From Macrosoma leucophasiata (lineage: Eukaryota; Arthropoda; Insecta; Lepidoptera; Hedylidae): DNA of 64,000 bases. The notes under the pieces were generated by a model. The model was not told the origin of the DNA, did no database searches, and saw nothing but the letters and a program-made list of their open reading frames with translations. Made by a program: the position numbers and the translations under genes. The stretch covers positions 558,001 to 622,000 of the forward strand of contig JAWQUS010000017.1 in NCBI GenBank assembly GCA_036365455.1, given 5' to 3'. Shown here piece after piece: positions 51,230-61,100 of the stretch; within the stretch, counting starts at the first letter, position 1, and each line of letters opens with the position of its first letter.

Positions 51230-51865
51230 CCCACTTATAAAAAAACAAAATATGCGTTACTCTCCAATCCCGATTTCAAAGCCGGAGGACGTGACCGGCG
51301 ATCGTGTCGGGGGACTCAGTAGCTGGTCTCCACATCGGCAAAGCAAAAAGAAACGCAGCGAACGATCGACGTTTGCCATGGTTATGCCCGCCATTCGCTG
51401 CTATGGCGAGGAGGCAGCTGAGGAATAGGTTTTCGGGTAGGTCTTCAGCCCTTTAACAGTAGTCCCGCCGTTTTTTGATAGAGTAGTGGTGGGGGAGCGG
51501 TCAAAGTTAGTACTTCTTTGACCCACCCTCGGGGTCGAACTGTGTGCCCATAAACCCCTCTCCCCGGGTATTTTGTCCGAAGACGGCATGGTATTGGACT
51601 AGGGGAAGTCTGTCACCTAAAATGAAAGATCTTGAGCTAGCTGGCGTGCAGATGGCGACGCCACTAGCATTGGTTGGAGCCAAAACACTGTGGAGAGCTT
51701 GGAAGCCAGCAGCCGCCGGCGGGGTTGCGGATGTGTGCGTAAGCGTTCCTGTGATCCCGTCACTGATGGCGGACGAGTCGGAACACCGCGGGATTTTTGT
51801 GGGGATGAGTACCGTCTGTTTGCCTTGACAGCGGGTGCCCACGATGAAGAGGGTACTTTCATCAC
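51230..51865. other. GC-rich island with short overlapping ORFs, origin unknown
   Basis: About 640 bp of balanced-to-GC-rich sequence in AT-rich DNA, 0.7 kb upstream of gene B. It holds open frames on both strands (+ 51225-51428 with PEDVTGDRVGG; + 51544-51828; - 51842-51507). None resembles a family I know. It could be a transposon fragment or an untranslated/regulatory segment. Confidence 0.35.
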
Positions 51866-51879
51866 ATAGATTTTTTTTT

Positions 51880-53210
51880 ATTCACAATATATCTCTCCAT
51901 GTTTATTTCATGTCAGATTTATTATTCATAAAAGAAGCACAAAAATAACACGCAAAAGGTTGATTTCTTGTCTCATATAAATGTTTTGTATAAAGCCTTG
52001 TTCATATTCTGACTGTTCAAGAGTTATTGCGTAGCGTAATGACATGTCTGGCTCTTTGCTTTAAATTGAAATTGTTGCTTGTTGTATTCTGAATGTACAG
52101 TGATATTGCTACTTTTGTATGGGAATGTTCCTATATTGCATTGGACAAAAATTGCGGCGCATTAAAGTTTTAGACTTTTTTATTTTATATTTTCGTTTCA
52201 AGTGGTAAGGTATACTTACCTTTTTTTGAACCACATTTCAATGTAAATTCGTTCTCACGCCTGAAGTCTATCCCTGAAACTATAATCAATCTTATCTTAA
52301 AGTTAATAAACTTAATAAAATTTATGGGATTGAATGAAAACTACGTTAGTTGCAGTCAGCAGGCATCGTTTATTTGTAAATAGTATCCAAAATGACAAAG
52401 TTTTCAAGGGAATCGAACGAAAGACTCCGACTTTCGAACAGCGTAAACTAAGCGATCGGACGGAGAAAACGAATAAAATGACCAAATTCAAGCAACTGTT
52501 TAGTCTATACTATATTATTTAAACAGTTGCGATGATCTTAAATCGTTAACACATGTTTAATTGTTAGAAAGGCACAATGATTATTTTGCGATATGCAAAC
52601 TGATAATGTGTGGTTAAAATTAATTTCAAGGCGGACTTTAGAAAATTGAGATCCTCATGAGCAATGACATCATCAACGTAGGAGTCAAGTTTAGAGTAAG
52701 TAATTTCTCACATACCGACGTCACATGATAATAAAACCACAGTATAAGTAACCACAGTATAAGTAACCGGATTTATTTTCTGAAACGTCTGCCATATCTC
52801 AGTCTATCATATTAAAATTCTGCCAGTCTGCCATTCTCCCAGTCTACGGAGTAGTGTGCTGATTTTTCAGTTTACAAGTCTAACATTCTACCAATTCTAC
52901 TTATCTGCCATCCATGAGTTCAAACGTCCATTCGAATAACAAACAAATAAATAAAATATCTAAAGTAGAGATTAACTAGAAATAAGACTCGTCGAATCAA
53001 ATCTATTCAAAATGTATAGATTTATAAAAAAAACACTATGTAAACTTCTAATAACTATTATGTAAATACATAAAGTAAAAAATAAAACAGACACTATTGA
53101 TAAATGAAAATTAAAATAAATATTAGCAGTAAAAATATTTTCACATTCTTCAATATCTTCTTTCAAAAAACTTAGCTCAAGAAATATTTAAATCTATAAT
53201 ATAAATATAT
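51880..53210. other. Intergenic sequence between genes B and C, little seen
   Basis: AT-rich. Only a short direct repeat (CACAGTATAAGTAAC twice near 52740-52770) stands out; no gene or transposon recognised. Confidence 0.5.
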
Positions 53211-53216
53211 TTAAAA

Positions 53217-53241
53217 GCGATAAGGGGTGCGCCCTTATCGC
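53217..53241. repeat. Short perfect hairpin
   Basis: GCGATAAGGG and CCCTTATCGC pair perfectly around 5 bases; a C-rich tract (CCCCCTCCCTCCCT) follows at 53286. Could be a MITE end or structure; no function assigned. Confidence 0.45.
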
Positions 53242-53991
53242 TCAGTCTCAAGTAGTTGACAGTTTTTGTATGGGCTACTTGGTACCGCCCCCTCCCTCCC
53301 TCGCGTCGCACGCCCCGCACGATTGGTCTGACATTACACGTCCGTTGGATGACTGTAGGTAACTATCATGTTCGTTTTCTTCAGACTGTGATAAAACATT
53401 GAGGATACTGACTTTTCATAGACAATATTCTATTTTTAGAGTCCGAATAATTAGACTGAGCGTTCGCTATGTTTGACCGATTTGGCTCTCAATGCAATTC
53501 GCTATGCTTGGTGATGTCATCTGTTCATATTACCGTCATTCGTCCATTGTAAGGTGTGTTTTGTTATGTTTCATCTAATAGTCGTACGAGTAGCATACGT
53601 CCGGATTTTGTACGGAGCGGACAGCGGATACGGTACGCTCCGAACCAACTGGCTGTGTGTAGCAGAGTCCGGCGGACAGAATTATTATTAATCAAGTCCG
53701 ATGCGGTACTCTCGCGCGGGTTTGGTTGGCGGATGTTGACTATAATCAAGGAAAATTACAATTCATATTATTATTTTTTCCTTTATCTTTACCAATATCA
53801 TGGTGGCAAATACGAAATATCTTCACAAATAAAAACTCTAAGCAATCAAACATAGTTTTTTCGTATCTTTACTAACATCGAGATAATGATGCTATTCCTC
53901 TTATTTCTTAGTTTAATCGCAGAAATAATTACATTTTTTATGGAATGCTTTTACGAGCAAATTGCTGCGCCGACTGTGAATAACATTTCAC

Positions 53992-54180
53992 TGGTGGTAA
54001 AGTTCAAGTGTAGGAGCTCGAGGGCGTAGGCACCACCGCATTACCAAATGTATCTGCCGCTTAATGGCAGTGTTCAGCACTATCGTGTTCTGGTTAGATG
54101 GTAATGTATGGCTAATAACTATCACAGAGACATAACAACTAAAGACTCAGGGGTGGCAATGCATCTGCATTTTGATCGCT
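53992..54180 (+). repeat. S2 repeat, 5' part
   Basis: First two thirds of S2, starting CTGGTGGTAAAGTTCAAGTG; diverged. Confidence 0.5.
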
Positions 54181-54291
54181 GAAAAACAAACATGAAGTTT
54201 GAACCCTAAAAAAGAACAGGCTAGTTTTTGTACCAAACCGAATAGCACGCGGACGAAGTCTTTGGGAACGGTTTAAAGTAACTAGCTTTAA

Positions 54292-54510
54292 TTGCCCCAG
54301 TAGTCAAGTGGTAGCAGGCCACTACTACTACGCTGTGGTCTTGGGTTCGATTCTTCGGAGTTTTTTCCTTATTCTGGAAGTTTCCAAGTATATTGATGTT
54401 GGGTAATATGTCTGGAGATATCAACAGGCTCGCCAACTGTTACATGGTCCGAAACGTAACCGAATCGAGGGTGTTTGCATGTATGCCAATATTCACCTCT
54501 GCCTGACAAG
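54292..54510 (+). mobile_element. SINE S1 with internal deletion
   Basis: Head with CAAGTGGTAGCAGGCCACTA and GGTTCGATTC, then a shortened body. Confidence 0.6.
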
Positions 54511-54539
54511 TTATGTTGGTGATGTGTTGTGTATGTTAT

Positions 54540-54992
54540 GTAATTTCGAGCACATAGGCATAACAACTTAGACTTCAGGAGTGGCAACGCATTCGCATGA
54601 AAATCTATGGGCTTTCCATCACTTACCATCAATGTGAACTGTATGCTTGTTTGACATTTAATGACGTTAAAACAGTCATGACAAGGTGCAGTATAGAACT
54701 AGTAGAAGAAGTTGCTACTGGTGGTAGAGCGGTGATGAAGCTCGCGGGCGTAGGCACCACCGCATTACACATACTTGCCGCTAAATGGTAGTGTTTAGCA
54801 CAAATGTGTTCCGGTCAGGTGGTAATGTATGGCCCTGTAATTTCCGGTACAGAGGCAAAACACCTTAAACCCCAGGAGTGGTAAGGCATCTGCATTTTGA
54901 CCTTGGTCTAAGTGTGGGTGTCTATAGGCTGCAGTCATCACTTAACATCAATGTGAACTGCATGCTTGTTTGTCACGTCCATTACATAAAAA
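54540..54992 (+). repeat. Two adjacent S2 repeats
   Basis: A 3' half (54540-54665) is followed by a nearly full unit (54716-54992) in the same orientation, just downstream of the gene C stop codon. Confidence 0.55.
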
Positions 54993-55044
54993 AGAAGTAA
55001 GTACACAGCGTTCTTTAGTACGTATATTATACTTTAATATAAAA

Positions 55045-55121
55045 CTAAATCAAGGTGTCGTCATGATTTTCATATGTTATCTTCATGTGTTTAAACTCTT
55101 CTAATTCCAACTGAGTTATAT
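55045..55121 (-). CDS. Gene C last exon (stop codon)
   Basis: 77 bp: DITQLELEEFKHMKITYENH, then DDTLI and TAG. In phase with the preceding exon and similar in position and charge to gene B exon 11. Confidence 0.7.
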
Positions 55122-58100
55122 CTGGAAGAAAATGAAAAGATTAATGAGATTTATTTTCCATTCCTAAGCAGGTTTTGCTGGTGACAGATTCTCAATGACG
55201 GGGCACGTGGGTCGTAATTAGACCTATCGCGTTACCTTTAGGTACGACCTGTACGGATTTTTTTACACTAAATGACAGACTTGCTTATCAAGATTTAATT
55301 CCAGACTTCCGGAGAGATCCAAATAAATGGATCCCAGTTCGGATAAAAGATTTATTGGATTTTCCTAGTTAGAGAAGATGTCAATAAGCTTGCCAACTGT
55401 CACATGGGACATAATGCAACCGTGCGAATCGTGTGTGATTGTACCTACTCATATATGCTGGCATTCAATTACCCTACCCTTTCGGGGAACACAAGCGTGA
55501 ATATACGTAAGAATAAATGAAACTTTTTTTATGTAATGGAGCTGGCAAGCATGCAGTTCACATTGATGTTAAGTGATGACTGCAGCCCATAGACACTTAC
55601 ACATAGACCAAGGTCAAAATGTAGATGCGTTACCACTCCTGAGGCTTAAGGTGCCTCTGTGCCGGAAATTACCGAACCGTACATTACCACCTGCTGACAC
55701 GATAGTGTTGAACACTACCAGGTAATGCGGTGGTGCCTACGCCCGCGAGCTCCGTGACTGGAGCTCTACCACCAGTAAAAGTGGTCAAGGTAGGTCCGCC
55801 TTGATCTTCCTCGGCCTCTGCAACCATCCACATTCGCACAATACGACTAGATCTGTTTATCCATTCGCTCGTTCGACATTCTTACTTTAACAGAAATAGA
55901 TAATAGTTATAATGGTATACTAACCATTACTGTAACCGAACTTATTTCTTGCTGTACCATCCCAGCTCGCCCGTTCACTGCCTCCGAAGACTGTGTAGAT
56001 GCTGTTACAGACGATACTGAAGCCGCCTAACAACAGGAAACAATACCTCCACCTCGACAAATCCATCTGCAAAATTGAGATATAGGTAAAACTTTCATTG
56101 ATGGTATATGCAGAGAATCTGTATCTATATCTATCTCTATCTATACTTAGATAAAAAACAATTGGTGTTCGTTAGTCTCGCTAAAAATCGAGAACGGGTG
56201 GACCGATTTGATTAATTTTAGTTTTGAATTATTTCTGGAAGCCCAGGGAAGGTTTAAAAGGTAAGAAAATATGAAGAAATTGAAAGGGCATGGTAAAAAA
56301 CACAATTTAATTTTTCTATACAACGTAACTTCACGCCTGTAATCTCCGAAGGAGTAGGCAGAGGTAAATGCATGCATTCAATCATACATGCAAACACTCG
56401 CCGGTTACGTTTTGGCCCATGTAACAGGTTGCCATCTCCGGGCACATTACCAAACTCCGAGGTACTGGGAAACTTCCAGAAAATGGAAAAATCCCAAAAG
56501 AAGCAGAGATAAAGGATTTTAAACCGTTATCTCTGATAGCCCTCGACCCGGGAATCGACAAATCAGGCGGGGACTTCGGTAGCTCAGTTGGGAGAACGGC
56601 TGGTCTAGAAATCCCAGTTGTCACCCCGTGTTCAACGTTCACGACTTAAGAAAAATATTTTGTTCCTTTTTTTTTAAATATTTCACTAGCATGTGTGATT
56701 GCGAAAAAAATAATATAATTAAAAACTAACAATAAAAATATACGAAGTGCAAATTTTTACACATTTGTTAGAGAATCAATAACACATGGTATACTTCCCA
56801 TTGGTCTAGATTCGTGAAATTTGCACACCTGTGTTTGTGCAAATTTCGATCTGGTGGTCATTATTACAAGTTTTTATATTGAACATGTTCGGCGGAACGC
56901 CAGAGTTCTGGTGAATCTATACATATATACAAATAAATAAAATTGGAGTGTCTGTTTGTAATATTAAAATAACCGCTTTTTACTAAATGCATATGTATGT
57001 ATACACGGGACATATACCAAAACAACATTTTTACAATTTGTGTCTGTCTGTTTGGCGGGGCTTATCTTCGGAACGGCTCTACCGATTTTGACGGGACTTT
57101 CACGGGTAGGTAGCTGATGTAATAAGGAGTAACTTAGGCTACTTTTATCTCCATATAACCTTACATACATACATACCTACATACAAATAAATAAAATTTT
57201 AGTGTCTCCGATTTTGACGGGACTTTCACTGGCAGATGTGATGTGATAAGGAGTAACTTAGGCTACTTTTATACTAGCTGCGCCCACGACTTCGTTCGGG
57301 TAGATACTGAACAATCAAATTTTTTCTCACGTGGACGAAGTCGCGGGCACAGCTAGAAATCAAATATGTAAAAATATTTTTTTGTTGTATTTATTTTTAA
57401 CAGCCGTACCTTTTGTTTAATTACGCATTTTAAAAATGTATAGGTATTAATACACTCGTACATACTTAAAATAAATGAATCGCACAATATAGCGCCATTT
57501 TTGTGAATTGTTTTCCGGTGTAATATATTTACATGAGAAATTAAAATAAGATAGGGATAATGGGTTGTTACATTTTAAAACCAACTTTACCTTGTTCGTT
57601 GTTTTTTAAATAAAGAATGTACCCAGTGACATTCCATTAGATCTTAGCATATCTTACGTAATGTAACCGATTATCAAAAGGTATACGCAGGGTCGGATTT
57701 TCTTTTGACTTACCACAGTGTCTCAAGAAAACGATCTTCGACCAGTGTGTGTTGCCTATGTCATATGGAACAGACATGTGGTCCCTCACTATGAGCCTCA
57801 TAAGAAGGCTCAAGGTCACTCAAAGAGCAGTGGAGAGAGAGATATGCTCGGAGTTTCTCTTCTGGATCGAATGACAACAGAAATGAGGAGATCCGCATGA
57901 GAACCAATGTTACCGATATAGCTCACCGAATAGCGAGACTCAAGTGGCAGTGGACACATTCGAAGGGGCACATTCGAAGAACTGACGGCCGTTGGGGCAG
58001 AAGTGTTATAGAATGGCGATTGCGTACCGGAAGACGAAGCATAGGCATGCCTGCCATAAGATGGACCGACGACCTGCTGAAGGCCGCGGGCAATAGCTGG

Positions 58101-61100
58101 ATCAGGGCGGCCCAGGATCGTTCGTTGTGGCAATCTTTGGGAGAGGCCTTTGTCCAGCAGTGGGCGTCCTTTGGCTGAAGTGACGATGATGATATGCAGC
58201 GTATGCAGCCATAAATAACCTAAATACCAAGTCGTGGTTAAATGAACCGAGAAAATGAATATTTAGTAAATCTTTACTACATCCTTCTGTACTTACATCT
58301 TTTTGGAAAAACAAGGTTGATAACGTTACACTTTTATTTAGCATAGAAGTTATTTATTGACAATTGAGTAATCTACTTCCAGTCAATAACTTAAATATAC
58401 GGCCAGTTCCAAAACAAAACGCAAATATATTGGTTGTATATTCGCATATCTAAAATAACGATTTATATATTTTTAAGTTTTGACATTGAACGTATTCGGC
58501 GAAGCGCCAGATTGGCTCTGGTGAACAATATTTTATCATAAAATATGGATTTTAATAAAAATATGACCACAATAAAAAATTATAGCACAATGGCGAGTAA
58601 CTTGGGCCGTGAACTGTTTTTTATATTTACGAGTACATGAGCTGACCTATCAAAAATGCAGGCATAGTTCCATTTGCAGAATCGTTTGTTTTGAAGTTAA
58701 AACTGTTTTTAGCATCGATAAAATTTGAAAGTTGATGAAATGAAAAGGCGACAGTAAAAAGAGACAGACACCTAAATTAAAAGGATTTAACGTGGAAGAA
58801 AATGAAATAGGAAGCATACAGTAAAAAGAGACAAACACATATATTACATTCATAACAACGGCAAGTGCTCTGCTGGACTATGTGATATGGTGCCACCGTC
58901 TCACTTCTTAAATTACACTACTCGCCGAAGAGAGAAGTTCCACCCTCAACGACTGAACACTTGGCAGTGCTGAACGGTATGATTTTCACGTTCGTTTCTG
59001 CCTGAAACGTATATATTGTAGAGCCCATATTTTAGCACCGAGAGAACTTTAAAAATCGCGTCCTTCAGGGCTGGCAGCGCGTTCCTGGTGTTGCAAATGT
59101 TCATAGGCGACGATGACCACTTTCCGTCCGATGGTCTGTTTGCTTGTCTGTCAATCTTACGGAATAAAAAAAGATTTATAGTGTGATAAAATGAAATAGG
59201 AAGCATTATATTGAAATGTAAGGTTTCTCTTCTACCACGTGTGAATTCCACACATTTTTTTGAAATTTTGCATAATATTAGTTAATTTTAAATAAATTTA
59301 AAAGTTTTTTTAGTATGTAACAAGGTGGCGAACAAGCATGTAGTTCACATGGATCTTAAGTAATGACTGCATATGACACAAACATTATAATAATAATATA
59401 ATAATGGCAACCCATTATACGTCCCACTGCTGGGCACGAGTCTCTCCCCTTTTTGGGAGGAGGCCTGGAGCTTACTCCACCACGCTGCTCCAATGCGGAT
59501 TGGTGGAGGTGGGTGGGTTAGTGGCCAACCCACTGTCGGATGTTTTCAAACCGCCCATAAGGCCTCCGACAAGGTTTAACGACTGCTATCCATCGATAGC
59601 AACCGGGACCCTCGGCTTAACGTGCCCTCCGAAGCACGGAAACGCGTATTTAATTTGCCACTAGCGGTCACCCATCACACTACCCGACCGCGCCCGTAGT
59701 GCTTAACCGAGTAGACTGTTTACGATCTACACCAGCCGCTGGGCCATGCGCGCTTCCAACAAACATTAACATACAATAAATATAAAATATCTGTATATAT
59801 ATAAATCAATTCCTGTTCGTTAGTCTCGCTAAAACTCGAGAACAGCTGGACCGATTTGGCTAATTTTGGTTTTTAATGATTTTTGGAAGTCCAGGGAGGT
59901 TTAAAAGGTAAAAGAAATTGAAGTAAAACACTAAAAACCACCATTTCATTTTCCCATACAAATAGCCCGTATCTATCAAAGCTTTGACACTTTATTTCAT
60001 TCTGAGGCAATACGAATTTTGCCGGGTAAAGATGTGTGTGAAGAAAGCTCACCATGTCATCACCAATAATGAGACCAGTTGCCAACGGCACCATCGATCC
60101 CACAATACTCGCCAAGAAGCTACTCATTATCACAACTGTCCCTGAGAAGTTTTGGGTGATATCTTTGGCGTTCTCCTGAAAAAAAGGAAAAACCATAGCA
60201 GGTTTTTGAAATGAATAAATCTTTAAAATTGAAACAAGGTTGAAAACGTAACTTCACGCCTGTAATTCCCGAAGGGGTAGGCAGAGGTAAATGCATGCAT
60301 TCAAGCATACATGCAAACACCCACGACTCGCCGGTTACGTTTTGGCCCATGTAACAGGTGGCGAACCTGTTGCCATCTCCGGGCACATTACCAAACTCCG
60401 GGGTACTGGGAAACTTCCAGAAAATGGAAAAATCCCAATAGAAGCAGAGATAAAGGATTTTAAACCGTTATATCTAATATCCCCTGACCCGGAAATCGAA
60501 CCCAGGACCTCCAGCGTAATAGTAGTGGCCTGCTACCACTACGCTACTGAGGCAGGTCTACAAGGTTACTGTATACAATAACACATAGGAGTAAGTTTTG
60601 TTCTGTGATTGACATTCATATGGTTCATTACAGAAATCCACTGGCTTTTCTGGTGGTTGAGCTACAGTGATGTAGTTTGAAAGCGTGGTTCCTAACCACC
60701 AAAGGTTTGTTGATGTTTAATTAGAGGTCACATATTACTTACCATTCATATGAACTGTACGTTTATTTTATACTTAATGACAAAAAAAAAACTTTACATC
60801 AATATGGACTACTTATTTGCCACTGTCGTGACATGATAAAAACTTCAGGTCTTTAAAGCAATTTTTAAGAACTAGCAAATTAACACGCATTCTAGAATGT
60901 TAATTAACTTAAAACTTAAACTTACGAGGAATCCGGAATATTGTAAGCCCTGTAATCCTAGCGTCCCAGTTAGAACGCTAATACCTAAGTGATTCCAATT
61001 GGGAGCTAAATTGGGTACAACTGTTAATCCTATCACTGATGCGAGGGCGCCTGTAATTAACGAATTGGTTAATCATTGACACGAGTTTTAAGCTCCATTA

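Noticed and set aside
59663..59710. 5S rRNA gene
   Set aside because: Only the internal-promoter core resembles 5S; the 5' and 3' stems are missing and the unit recurs as a tailed repeat.
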